Below are positions 34,373 through 43,183 of a DNA stretch of 64,000 nt, piece by piece (position 1 is the stretch's first letter; each line of letters starts with the position of its first letter). The DNA comes from an uncultured Aliiroseovarius sp. GTDB taxonomy: Bacteria; Pseudomonadota; Alphaproteobacteria; Rhodobacterales; Rhodobacteraceae. The notes under the pieces are model-generated. The model was not told the origin of the DNA, did no database searches, and worked only from the letters and a program-made list of their open reading frames with translations. Location: positions 496,001-560,000 of the forward strand of contig NZ_CANLNB010000001.1 of NCBI RefSeq assembly GCF_947492455.1, given 5' to 3'. Made by a program: the position numbers and the translations under genes.

Positions 34373-35889
34373 ACCAACGCCCCCAACCGATCCTCGATCT
34401 CCTTCTCCAGCCGTTGCCCTTCGGCAAACTGCTGGCGTAGGGCACCCATTAACCGGGTGAATTTTTCTTCGAAAGGCTCGCCGTCGTCCTCGACCTCTCC
34501 GGCACCGACATATCGGCCTGGGGTGAGGACGAAGTTGTGCTTGGCGATTTCCTCGGTGGTGGCTGATTTGCAGAAGCCTGCCACATCTTCGAATGCGCCT
34601 GCGTCCGGCTCACCACGCCATGCATGGTAAGTGCTGGCGATTTGTTCGATCTCCGCGCGCGACAGCTCTTTCTGCTTACGCGATCCGGGCACCAGCGCGC
34701 CCATTTTGCGGGCGTCGATGAACAGCACCTCGCCCCGCCGGTCGCGCAGCTTGGCGTCTTTGGCCACGCCATTGGATTTGTCTTTGGCGAGGATCCACAG
34801 GCAGGCCGGAATTTGCGTGCCATAAAACAGCTGCCCCGGCAGGGCGACCATGGCATCGACCGCGTCGCCTTCGACCATAGCGCGCCGGATCTCGCCCTCG
34901 CCCCCCGACATGGACGACATCGACCCGTTGGCCAGCACTACACCGCCAATGCCAGACGAGGACAGGTGCGCATGGATATGCTGAAGCCAGGCAAAGTTGG
35001 CATTGCCCACCGGCGGTGCGCCAAAGGCCCACCGCGCATCCTCGCGCAAGAGATCGCCAGACCAGTCCGAGATGTTGAACGGCGGATTGGCGAGGATGTG
35101 GTCGAATCGTTCATCCGGGAAGGCGTCCTTCAGAAGAGTGCCCTCCGAGTTCCAGCGGATTTCAGCAAAGATGCCGCGGATGGCAAGATTCATGCGCGCC
35201 AGACCATAGGTGGTGTGATTGCGTTCCTGACCGTAGATGGCAATGTCGTTCTTCTGGCCCTTGTGGGCGTCGATGAATTTTTCCGACTGCACAAAGAAAC
35301 CACCTGTGCCGCAGCAGGGATCATAGACTCGGCCTTTGGTCGGTTCGATCATCTCAATCAGTGTATCGACGACGGGTTTCGGGGTGTAGAACTCGCCCCC
35401 GCGCTTGCCTTCGGCGGAGGCGAATTCACCGATGAAGTATTCGTAGACCCGACCAATCAGATCGAAGTCTTCTTCACTGCCGGACAGTTTGAAGTTGGTG
35501 AAGAGGTCCATCAGGCCCGACAGCATGCCACGGTCCATGCTTTCCTTGCCGTAGACCTTGGGGAGCGCGCCTTTCAGGCTTTCGTTGTCGGCCTCGATCG
35601 CGCGCATGGCATCGTCGAGCATCACGCCAATCTCGGGGCTCTTGGAGTTCTTGGCCAGATAAGACCAGCGCGCCTTTTCCGGCACCCAGAAGATGTTTTC
35701 GGCCAGGTATTCGTCGCGGTCCTCGGGGTCGGAGTATTCATCGGCAGCGAGCTTGTCATGAAGTCGCTGAAACGACTCGGAGACATAGCGCAGGAAGATC
35801 ATCCCAAGCGCCACATGCTTGTATTCGCCGGGGTCCATGTTGCCCCACATCTTGTCCGCTGCGGCGAACAGGGTTGTTTCAATGCTCAT
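34369..35889 (-). CDS. hsdM: Type I restriction enzyme, methyltransferase subunit
   Basis: A 506-residue N6-adenine methyltransferase. The helical N-terminal domain is followed by the SAM-binding motif DPCCGTGGFFV and the catalytic NPPFNISDW. It methylates adenines at the sites chosen by HsdS and protects the host. GAGGACG precedes the ATG. First gene of hsdM-hsdS-hsdR, 139 bp downstream of the zinc-ribbon gene, all in one direction. Confidence 0.96.
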   Translation of the reverse strand: MSIETTLFAAADKMWGNMDPGEYKHVALGMIFLRYVSESFQRLHDKLAADEYSDPEDRDEYLAENIFWVPEKARWSYLAKNSKSPEIGVMLDDAMRAIEADNESLKGALPKVYGKESMDRGMLSGLMDLFTNFKLSGSEEDFDLIGRVYEYFIGEFASAEGKRGGEFYTPKPVVDTLIEMIEPTKGRVYDPCCGTGGFFVQSEKFIDAHKGQKNDIAIYGQERNHTTYGLARMNLAIRGIFAEIRWNSEGTLLKDAFPDERFDHILANPPFNISDWSGDLLREDARWAFGAPPVGNANFAWLQHIHAHLSSSGIGGVVLANGSMSSMSGGEGEIRRAMVEGDAVDAMVALPGQLFYGTQIPACLWILAKDKSNGVAKDAKLRDRRGEVLFIDARKMGALVPGSRKQKELSRAEIEQIASTYHAWRGEPDAGAFEDVAGFCKSATTEEIAKHNFVLTPGRYVGAGEVEDDGEPFEEKFTRLMGALRQQFAEGQRLEKEIEDRLGALV

Positions 35890-36028
35890 TTTGCGTCCTC
35901 AAAAAGTGCCGTTTCTTGCAGGGTATATGGGGGCAGAACCCATTTTCCAGAAACCGATTTTCCCAAATAATCAACGCAACCATAGCGTGATGATGGGATG
36001 ATGCAAACCATTGCATTTCGGGCGAAAA

Positions 36029-37876
36029 TCATGAGTAGGACAGAAGATCGCGGGCATAGATCTTCCCCTTTGCCAAACCCAGTCGCATTGCGGGCGTTTG
36101 GCCGTCGCCGTCTCGCGGAACCAACATGTAGTTGTAGTAAAACCGAAGGATGGCGGCCATCTTGGGAACCATCTCGGGGTTGTAGAACGAGTAGGCATGC
36201 CAGATGCGTTGATCGTTGGATGCCGTGGGAACCCCGCGCTCAAAAGCCGGGACACGCCTCCTGGCCAAATTGAAGTATGAATCCACTGGGTGAATGGTGG
36301 CGCTTGAAAAGAACTTCGCCAATCCGTCCCAGCCCATGTCATCCAAATCAGTCTTGAGACGGATGGTCTTGAAGGGCTCCGATTTCGTGTGGAAGGGCCA
36401 CGGCACTCCTGACTTGGCAAGCTTTGCGGCTCTTTCGGCTGGAGAGAGCGTTCGATAGTTTTTCCACAACAGGATGAGGGTGATTGCCTGGAAGTCGCTC
36501 AAATGCGGGAAATCAGCTTTTACCAAGGCCATGTTTTGGGTTTCGGCAGCAATGGCGTTGGTCAGCATGGCTCTGCCCCGCGACGCCAAGGCTTGGCGAT
36601 CATCGTTGATCATCCCCTTTTTGAAGCTGACCTCCGCGACATTCACGCGACCGGCTTTGATGGCCTCAACATTCAGAGCGCAAACGGCCGCGGCAAGCCC
36701 AGCCTCGTCATCAAGGCAATAATTTGCGGTTTTGAACCGGTCTCCGATCAGTTTCTTCACCAGCATCATGTGTGCAAACTTGAATGCATCGCCGCGGACC
36801 CTGCTTCCATGCCCCGGAAGCCGCAACTTGCCGGCAGTGGCGATGTCATCCTTGGAAAATCGTGCGCCCTGTGAGCGCATTAGGGAATCCTGATACTCCG
36901 ACGCCGCCCAAAGCCTTGCGTGTCTGCGCATGCTACGCGGCAAGCCGAAATCCCCGCAGTTTGCCATCGCGCTCTCAAGGTCTTCAGGGGAGATCGCTGC
37001 GTCGTAGTCAACGGTGGAGGCCACCACGAACTGAGAGAATTTATGGACGGTTGCCATATGCAACAGCGGAATTGTCCCACGCCGCTGCTTGACAGGCCAG
37101 TTGACCAATATTGTCTGGATGTCGGTCGAGAAAAATGGCTTCCGATCTTCAAAGCACGCATCAAGGCGCTTCTCTCGCTCCTGAGCAAAGGCGACCGCCT
37201 GCCGGTAGAGGAAATCCATCTTGCTGTGGATCTGCTTCAAGCTGACATCATGGATTTCACAGATCCGGCTCAAGGGCACCTTGTTCACCAAACACTTCAT
37301 GATCGCACCAGTGTCATCCGTCGACTTGTGCCGCCTTGTGGGTTTGCCGACCGAAAAGGTCTTTTTGCAGGCTTTGCATTGATACCGGGGATCACCCTTC
37401 GCCGTTTTTCCGAAGGACGAGTAAGAACTCGGGCTAAGGGAAATTTCCACACCATGGTTCTCACAGGCCAGATTTTGGCAGTGTTTTCCGTTTGTTCTCC
37501 TATTCAGGCGGCGCAGTCTCCAATACTCTTCAGCCAAGGCACGGTTGGATTTCACGATGTTGGATCCGCCACATGAAGGGCAGAAGTAGGTTCGTTCCTC
37601 GCCCGCGCCGCTGATCTTCCCTCGGTCACCCGATGGATTGGGTTTTCCCCTTCCATCAAGAGGATCAGGTAAGCGACCGAAGGCTTCGCAGAGCGGGTTT
37701 CTGCAGAAGTTGACCGAGAATCCACCGGGGGTTGTCGGAAGTCTTCTTTTTGCAACTCTCGAAGATTTCTTCGAGGCCTTTCCGGCAGATTTCTTCACAC
37801 TCTTCTTAGCCACGGCCCTGCCCACAAAAGGTAAACACCCCGCCAGATTACTGACGGGGCGCAGAACTTTCAACAT
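36029..37876 (-). CDS. Zinc-ribbon, DDE-transposase-like protein
   Basis: Up to 615 residues. A Lys-rich start (about 24-46) is followed by four cysteine pairs (C58-C63, C99-C102, C133-C138, C167-C170), so two zinc ribbons, then an HTH-like region (about 190-220) and FFSTD252IQTILVNW, which looks like the first strand of an RNase H-fold DDE domain. The zinc-ribbon/HTH/DDE order recalls IS1-type transposases. Start could be ATG 37876 or GTG 37810; the first lies inside the border repeat. Catalytic residues two and three were not confirmed. A decayed relative lies at 29453-29750. Confidence 0.6.
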   Translation of the reverse strand: MLKVLRPVSNLAGCLPFVGRAVAKKSVKKSAGKASKKSSRVAKRRLPTTPGGFSVNFCRNPLCEAFGRLPDPLDGRGKPNPSGDRGKISGAGEERTYFCPSCGGSNIVKSNRALAEEYWRLRRLNRRTNGKHCQNLACENHGVEISLSPSSYSSFGKTAKGDPRYQCKACKKTFSVGKPTRRHKSTDDTGAIMKCLVNKVPLSRICEIHDVSLKQIHSKMDFLYRQAVAFAQEREKRLDACFEDRKPFFSTDIQTILVNWPVKQRRGTIPLLHMATVHKFSQFVVASTVDYDAAISPEDLESAMANCGDFGLPRSMRRHARLWAASEYQDSLMRSQGARFSKDDIATAGKLRLPGHGSRVRGDAFKFAHMMLVKKLIGDRFKTANYCLDDEAGLAAAVCALNVEAIKAGRVNVAEVSFKKGMINDDRQALASRGRAMLTNAIAAETQNMALVKADFPHLSDFQAITLILLWKNYRTLSPAERAAKLAKSGVPWPFHTKSEPFKTIRLKTDLDDMGWDGLAKFFSSATIHPVDSYFNLARRRVPAFERGVPTASNDQRIWHAYSFYNPEMVPKMAAILRFYYNYMLVPRDGDGQTPAMRLGLAKGKIYARDLLSYS

Positions 37877-37915
37877 TTACCGCATGGGCTGGGCGGAAAC
37901 CCGCGCCTTTTTCTA
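37861..37915 (-). repeat. Right border repeat of the defence block
   Basis: On the minus strand it reads gaaaaaggcgcgg, cccagcccatgcg, g, taaatgttgaaa, gtt, ctgcgcc. This matches the left border repeat (26132-26185) in opposite orientation, with short gaps. It begins 18 bp from the NDUFA9-type gene stop. The nearby plus-strand segment ccccg...cgggg (about 37838-37858) could form an extra hairpin. Confidence 0.65.
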
Positions 37916-37932
37916 ACTGATGAGCCGTCGGC

Positions 37933-38919
37933 TTAGCCGTCGGTGCGCAGGTTCTTGGCTGAGTTCTGGATCGCAGCGTACTGACCGCCAGCGCGGAAGC
38001 GCCACAGATAGTCCGGCAGGATCGCGGCCATTGCACGCGGGGTGATGCCCAGATCAGCAAAGCCCTTGGCGTCTTCGGCAACCACGTTGTCGTAGCCAAG
38101 GTTGGTGACCTGATCGCGCGTGAGCGGCGATGCAATCAGTCCGCCCGAGATCCACTGGATCATGTCAAAGATGCCAGCCTGAATGCGGGCGATGCCAAAG
38201 GGCAGGTTCAGAACCAGACGGCGGCGCTGTGTCACGTTCAGCATCCGGTCAATCGACTCGCGCAGGGTTTCCACGTCGGGGCCACCCAGTTCATAGATGC
38301 CGGCCTCGACCTGACCCAGAACGGCCATCTCGGCGGCCTTGGCCACGTCATCCACGTGCACCGGCTGGAACTTGGTGTTGCCGCCGGTGATCGGCAGGAT
38401 CGGCCCAAAACGGGTCATGTTGGCGAAACGGTTGAAGAACTGGTCGTCGGTTCCGAAAATGACCGAGGGGCGCAGGATCACGGCGCCGGTGAAGGCGGCC
38501 TGAACGTCTGCTTCGCCTTGCGCCTTGGTGCGGGCGTATTCGCTGTCGCTGTCTGCATTCGCGCCGATGGCCGACAGCTGAACCAACTGGCCCACGCCTT
38601 CTTCGGCTGCGATGCGGGCCACCCGGCCTGCGCCGTCATGATGCACCGCGTCGAAGCTGTTCTTCCCGATCGAGTTCAGAACCCCCACGCAGTTCACAAC
38701 CGCATCGGCTCCTTGCAGTGCCGCACGGACCGAGTTGTCATCACGGATGTTGCACAGGATCGGCTCGACCTGACCGACGGCACCATAGGGTTTTACGAAC
38801 AGCGCTTCGTTCGGACGGCGCACGGCAACGCGGACGCGCCACCCCTGCTTGGCCATGCGGCGGGCGATATAGCGCCCGACAAAACCCGAACCGCCATAAA
38901 TCGTAACCAGCTTGGACAT
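37933..38919 (-). CDS. Complex I NDUFA9-family NAD(P)-binding protein
   Basis: A 328-residue extended-SDR protein. The nucleotide-binding motif IYGGSGFVGRYIAR lies at the N-terminus; QLSAIGANADSDSEYARTKAQGE carries the Tyr-x-x-x-Lys pair. In alphaproteobacteria this family corresponds to the NDUFA9 accessory subunit of respiratory complex I, which binds NADPH, but the bacterial role is less certain. ATG 38919 has GGAGAG upstream. It is the single core gene between the two islands. Confidence 0.85.
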   Translation of the reverse strand: MSKLVTIYGGSGFVGRYIARRMAKQGWRVRVAVRRPNEALFVKPYGAVGQVEPILCNIRDDNSVRAALQGADAVVNCVGVLNSIGKNSFDAVHHDGAGRVARIAAEEGVGQLVQLSAIGANADSDSEYARTKAQGEADVQAAFTGAVILRPSVIFGTDDQFFNRFANMTRFGPILPITGGNTKFQPVHVDDVAKAAEMAVLGQVEAGIYELGGPDVETLRESIDRMLNVTQRRRLVLNLPFGIARIQAGIFDMIQWISGGLIASPLTRDQVTNLGYDNVVAEDAKGFADLGITPRAMAAILPDYLWRFRAGGQYAAIQNSAKNLRTDG

Positions 38920-39059
38920 GGAAGCTCTCCTTGAATTCCTTGGCTTTTGCATAGCTTTCAAAGCGCGTTTCGGCAAGGCGCAAACGGAATCGCAGAAAAG
39001 CGAAGAAATGCTGTTGACACTCCCAGCCGGTCACACTAAATCCCCCCTCACCAACCCGT

Positions 39060-39146
39060 GCCCAGATGGCGGAATTGGTAGACGCGCTAGCTTCAGGTGC
39101 TAGTGTCCGTATGGACGTGGAGGTTCGAGTCCTCTTCTGGGCACCA
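39060..39146 (+). tRNA. tRNA-Leu (anticodon CAG)
   Basis: An 87-base gene with CCA encoded. The acceptor stem is gcccaga/tctgggc, the anticodon stem ctagc/gctag with loop ttCAGgt, the long variable arm is tgtccgtatggacg, and the T-loop is ttcgagt. It reads CUG codons. Its 3' end (39131-39147) is the attachment site of the second island, and the integrated copy restores a complete tRNA. Confidence 0.97.
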
Positions 39147-39147
39147 T
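39131..39147 (+). repeat. attL core of the tRNA-Leu island
   Basis: cctcttctgggcaccat, the last bases of the tRNA T-arm and acceptor stem plus CCA and one base. It is identical to 48305-48321 in the same orientation. The flanking bases differ on both sides, which defines a 17 bp core. Confidence 0.9.
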
Positions 39148-39205
39148 TAAATCCCCTATAAATCATTGATAAATAAGGGATTAGCGCCCGTTCCAGGTTG
39201 TTTTG

Positions 39206-39226
39206 CATACACGTTTGCCTACACAA
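39206..39226 (+). promoter_or_regulatory. Possible integrase arm-type sites, left end
   Basis: catacacg (39206-39213) and ctacacaa (39219-39226) are spaced by 13 bp just before the integrase start. A matching pair, cactacacaa twice with 12 bp spacing, is near attR (48225-48246). This is what arm-type binding sites of a tyrosine recombinase look like. Inferred. Confidence 0.4.
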
Positions 39227-39238
39227 ATGGGTGAAACG

Positions 39239-40645
39239 ATGCGGAACGTGACTGTGAAATACATCAAGCAAGATCAACGAACCGGAAGCTACGTTTACCG
39301 GCGGCGAGTTCCTAAGATACTCGAAGGGATGGTTCGGAAGCGTGAGTTTATTACCGTTATCGGGAAATCTCTGGACGAAGCGATGGTACGATACGGTCAG
39401 GTTCACCAACGTATCGAGCACATGATCAACCTTGCAAAGAATGGCGTAACGGGTCTTTCCCCGTCAGAACAAGCAAAGCAACTCGCTTCGCTGCTGGAAA
39501 CCTGGGGAGCTGACCCCCGCGGACCTGGCCTCAGTCCCAACGAGCGCACTTGGCGGGAAGAAGAGGCGGGCAAGCTGGTGGACAAATATCAAGACCCCGA
39601 AACTGGCAAGTATGTCGGAGTGCCAGAGTACGAGGGAGCCCTGGCATCGGCCCTTTTGTCCGGGGTTGAACAGGAAACCCACGAGGTTACCGTAACGGAT
39701 GCTTTCAAGTTTTACCTGCAAGAGAAAGAGCACAAAATCCCCGAACAGCGAAAGAAGCAAAGGCAGCGCTTCGAGCGGTCGGAGAAGAACCTCACGGCTG
39801 TCCTCAAAGGCGACCGAAATCTAACTGATGTTAGCCGTGCGGATGCTAGAGCTTGGCGTGACCAGAGAGTAAAGCAGGGTGTTGCTCCGGGAACTATTCG
39901 GCGTGAGCTCAACGATATTCGCGCGGTCTTCAACTTGGCAAACAGCGAGCTAGGGACGGGCAATAGCAACCCTTTCAGTGGTCTCAAGCTGAAGTCCTCG
40001 CAGGTTTCCCGCCAAGACCAGCGGCTTCCATTACCACCGGAAGTGCTGAGTGGGGTCTACGCTGATCTTTCTGTTTCAAGGTCTAAAGACGCCAAAGCTT
40101 TGTCGAGGATTTGGTGCTTGTTGGATTTTACAGGAGCAAGACCGTCCGAAGTGAGGCTTCTGACTTTCGAGGAGTTCGTGCTGGACGCCGCGGTGCCCTA
40201 CATCCTGATCCAGGTACGAGAAGACAGGACCCTGAAAACAGGCTGGTCCTCACGCAAAATACCTCTTGTTGGTGACGCCTTGGAAATCGCCAAGGGCATT
40301 GCCTCGGAAGGGGTAGGTAAGGACTACGTGTTCCCACGGTTTGCAAGCGCGGGTGGCATGGATCGCTTGTCTACGGCTCTGACAAAGCTAGTTCGCAAAC
40401 ACAGCGAGGACCCGAGGCATGTCCCCTACAGTCTCCGGCACAACATGAAGGACCGTATGCGGCTGGCAGAGGTCTTTCCTGAAACTGCAAGAGCGATAGA
40501 AGGACACGCGATTAGCGCTGGGCAGGACGGGTCCTACGGTGGTGAATTTCCGCTAGAGAAGAAGCGTGACGCACTGTTGGCAGCACTGTATGGGTATAGC
40601 CCTAGAAGAGGCGTTTTAAGTCAGGATTACTATTATTTACAATAA
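39239..40645 (+). CDS. int: Tyrosine recombinase (island integrase)
   Basis: A 468-residue phage-type integrase. The C-terminal catalytic domain shows the first Arg in FTGARPSEVRLL (about R301), the YSLRHNMKDRM box (R about 400) and the nucleophile Tyr in DGSYGGE (about Y433). In the second box the usual His of H-x-x-R is a Tyr. It lies about 90 bp after the tRNA-Leu gene, reads away from it and should insert the element at the tRNA 3' end. ATG 39239 is preferred because GGGTGAA precedes it. Confidence 0.92.
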   Translation: MRNVTVKYIKQDQRTGSYVYRRRVPKILEGMVRKREFITVIGKSLDEAMVRYGQVHQRIEHMINLAKNGVTGLSPSEQAKQLASLLETWGADPRGPGLSPNERTWREEEAGKLVDKYQDPETGKYVGVPEYEGALASALLSGVEQETHEVTVTDAFKFYLQEKEHKIPEQRKKQRQRFERSEKNLTAVLKGDRNLTDVSRADARAWRDQRVKQGVAPGTIRRELNDIRAVFNLANSELGTGNSNPFSGLKLKSSQVSRQDQRLPLPPEVLSGVYADLSVSRSKDAKALSRIWCLLDFTGARPSEVRLLTFEEFVLDAAVPYILIQVREDRTLKTGWSSRKIPLVGDALEIAKGIASEGVGKDYVFPRFASAGGMDRLSTALTKLVRKHSEDPRHVPYSLRHNMKDRMRLAEVFPETARAIEGHAISAGQDGSYGGEFPLEKKRDALLAALYGYSPRRGVLSQDYYYLQ

Positions 40646-40985
40646 CTTATAAGCATGTCAATTCGGGCTTGTGAGGCGATTTCCAAGCGACTTGTGCGAT
40701 GTTGGTCAAGCTTAGTGAAACTCGGGTATCACAGATTGGAAGGTTTGCTGAAGGTATTGTGCGCTGCGTGAGCAGAGCAACGCTGCAGAGTGACTTTGGG
40801 TGTGCACTTGAACTGTTTTTAAAGCGCGGTCTTGTTTGCAATCTATTCGGAAGGCGAAACTTAATCTTCTTCAGATTGTCCAAGTGAGTGATACTTCTAA
40901 CTCGTGGTCAAAAGCGGGAAATTTAGGTGGTGGCATAAATGGGGATACTGTACCTTTGGGCCACTTGAATTGAGAGGCTTTTCGA
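40646..40985. other. 340 bp gap without a recognised gene
   Basis: AT-rich spacer between the integrase and the GHKL ATPase. A 62-codon open frame at 40699-40887 has no ribosome site or recognisable motif and is probably not a gene. The promoter of the ATPase gene is expected here. Confidence 0.4.
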
Positions 40986-42956
40986 ATGTTTGCAAACTTT
41001 GATCCCCTAAATGTCACGGACACCGCGCTGCCAGACGAAAGCGTCGTTCTCAAACGTACAAAACGCAGCATCCATTCGATTCTCCATTCTTATGTCGGGT
41101 GGTATGACCCATTCGCTGAGCTCATACAAAACGCACTAGATGCGGTTGATAAACGGGCTCAAAAGGAGGAGTTCTCCAAAAAAATCAATATCATAATTAA
41201 TGAGAAAGAGAACCAAATCACGGTTTCCGACAATGGTGTGGGTTTGGATGAGAGCGCATTCTACAAGTTCCTTGCCCCACATGAATCGTTCAAGGAAAAA
41301 GGTGAACGGGGTAGTAAAGGAGTTGGCGCAACCTTTCTTGCGTATGGTTTTAACTATATTCGGATAGATACCAAAACGAAGCACTTTAGCGCCCACGGAG
41401 AGATGGAAGATGGGCGAAACTGGCTGCACAATGACAATGCCAGTTCAAACCCAGAGGTATTTCCCACAACTGAGCCACTTATTGACGCTGAGTTCGATGG
41501 GTTTTCGTCAGGGGTTTCTATTACTATAAGATTTGACGAAACTACAAAGCCATCAAAGCTGTCGTGGCCTGGGCTAAAGTCAGCTGAGATTTGGTATATG
41601 GCCTTGTCAGTTAAGACTGCGCTTGGTGCTGTCGCACAACAATCCAAAGTAAATATTTCGATTAGGCACATAAGCAAATCGGGCGACGAAACGGTGATTG
41701 CGAAAGAAAAGACGGGTTACCTTCCGCCTCACACCCATGTCAAGAAAGTGGTGGATTTCGATACTGCTATCAAACTGATTGACGAAAATGTGAAGAGGAA
41801 GGGCGCAGCGGCCAAACTGCCTGCAAAAGTTAGAAATCTGGACGCTGTTTCGATTTGTTGGAGTAGTAAGGAGATTCTGGAAAAGATCGACGGCCTAGAT
41901 GATGAGGACAAAGCTTTCTGTATTAAGCATGATGTCAATATCATCGCATCGTTTATGTCAGGTGCCAAAATATGGCGGCGGTTCGCAGAAAAGCAGTTTG
42001 GTTATCGATCTACAGCGAAGATTTATGAGCCTGGGCTTCAGCTAGCAGCAGATAATATGCCACAAGGAGATATGCTACAAATTCCTTTGGTACGTTATAC
42101 TGGTAGGCAAAACCAAGTACACATTGCTATGCACTTCAAGGACTGTGTTGTAGATCTTGGGCGAAAAGGTTTTGACAAGTCGTTCGTTGATTTTGCGAAA
42201 AAATTGTCCCGATTACTTCTCGAAAAAAACTTTACTAGAATACGTGATTGTCTTCGAAATGAAGATAACAAAAGTAAGAATCTGATCAAAAGTGATAAAG
42301 TAGATGGCTGGAAGAAGCAGCTTGAACAGCACGAGACTAACGCCCCTTTGCTTCTCAGAAATGAAAATTTTTTCGTGCCAGTAAACGAAATTTCAATTTC
42401 TGCTGAGCCATCCAGGGAACAAGATGTCATTGCGCTTTTCAATCAGTTGATTGCGGGTGGAGTAGTGCGCGGGATCAAGGTGGTTGGGACCAATGAGATG
42501 AGTACCTATGATGGCGCATATCGGGTAAAGGTCGGTCCAGATTTCGAAAATCACGTCTACGATGAGAAAGCCAATCCTCTAGGCGTAACAGATGATATAT
42601 CTGCAGACTTTGAAGAGGATCATCCTGACGGATTTCTTTCTAATAAGCTTAAGGTCCTGGAATACAAATATTCATTGGATGGGTTGGTTTCCGACCTCAC
42701 CACTGGCGACAAGCAAGCTGCAGATATCGATCTAGTGATCGCATGGGAGGCGGGGGAAGACTATATACAACTATTTGGCCTTACCAGTCTTCTTATTGAT
42801 GAAGGAAGTTCAGACCGTGAGTACCACGGCATAACCCATACGCTTTCAGACGAACACGGCAATCACGTTATGGATGTAATCTTACTACGAGATCTAATCG
42901 CATTTTTGAACGATCCGGAAACCGAAGCTGTACGCCAGGCAGAGTATGAGAGTTAG
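40986..42956 (+). CDS. GHKL (Hsp90/MORC-like) ATPase
   Basis: A 656-residue protein with an N-terminal GHKL ATP-binding fold: N box FAE45LIQN49ALDA, G1 box D82NGVG and G2 box GSKGVGATF (109-117). The remaining 500 residues are not recognised. MORC/MutL-like GHKL proteins are found in bacterial restriction and defence loci, and its place in an island suggests a similar role, but no nuclease partner is adjacent. Codons are much more AT-rich than in the flanks. The gene stands alone on the plus strand. Confidence 0.75.
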   Translation: MFANFDPLNVTDTALPDESVVLKRTKRSIHSILHSYVGWYDPFAELIQNALDAVDKRAQKEEFSKKINIIINEKENQITVSDNGVGLDESAFYKFLAPHESFKEKGERGSKGVGATFLAYGFNYIRIDTKTKHFSAHGEMEDGRNWLHNDNASSNPEVFPTTEPLIDAEFDGFSSGVSITIRFDETTKPSKLSWPGLKSAEIWYMALSVKTALGAVAQQSKVNISIRHISKSGDETVIAKEKTGYLPPHTHVKKVVDFDTAIKLIDENVKRKGAAAKLPAKVRNLDAVSICWSSKEILEKIDGLDDEDKAFCIKHDVNIIASFMSGAKIWRRFAEKQFGYRSTAKIYEPGLQLAADNMPQGDMLQIPLVRYTGRQNQVHIAMHFKDCVVDLGRKGFDKSFVDFAKKLSRLLLEKNFTRIRDCLRNEDNKSKNLIKSDKVDGWKKQLEQHETNAPLLLRNENFFVPVNEISISAEPSREQDVIALFNQLIAGGVVRGIKVVGTNEMSTYDGAYRVKVGPDFENHVYDEKANPLGVTDDISADFEEDHPDGFLSNKLKVLEYKYSLDGLVSDLTTGDKQAADIDLVIAWEAGEDYIQLFGLTSLLIDEGSSDREYHGITHTLSDEHGNHVMDVILLRDLIAFLNDPETEAVRQAEYES

Positions 42957-43183
42957 TGGCTGCAAGAGCCATGAATGGTTGGTTTAATGAGCTGCATTGC
43001 AAAGTCTCCTGCGATCGAATGACATAAAAAATCCGCTTCCTACTCCCTACACGCCGTCAGAGTAAGCCGCTGAGATGGCCTGGATCGCCCGATTTGCCTC
43101 CCAATTTTGGTGCCCTAAGAATTAGGGTATCCACTGAGTTCTCAGAAAGTCTATATCTTAAGTTACGAAAGGAATTGTTCTCA

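Noticed and set aside
40699-40887. Small gene of 62 codons after the integrase
   Set aside because: No ribosome site, no recognisable motif and a composition no different from the spacer.
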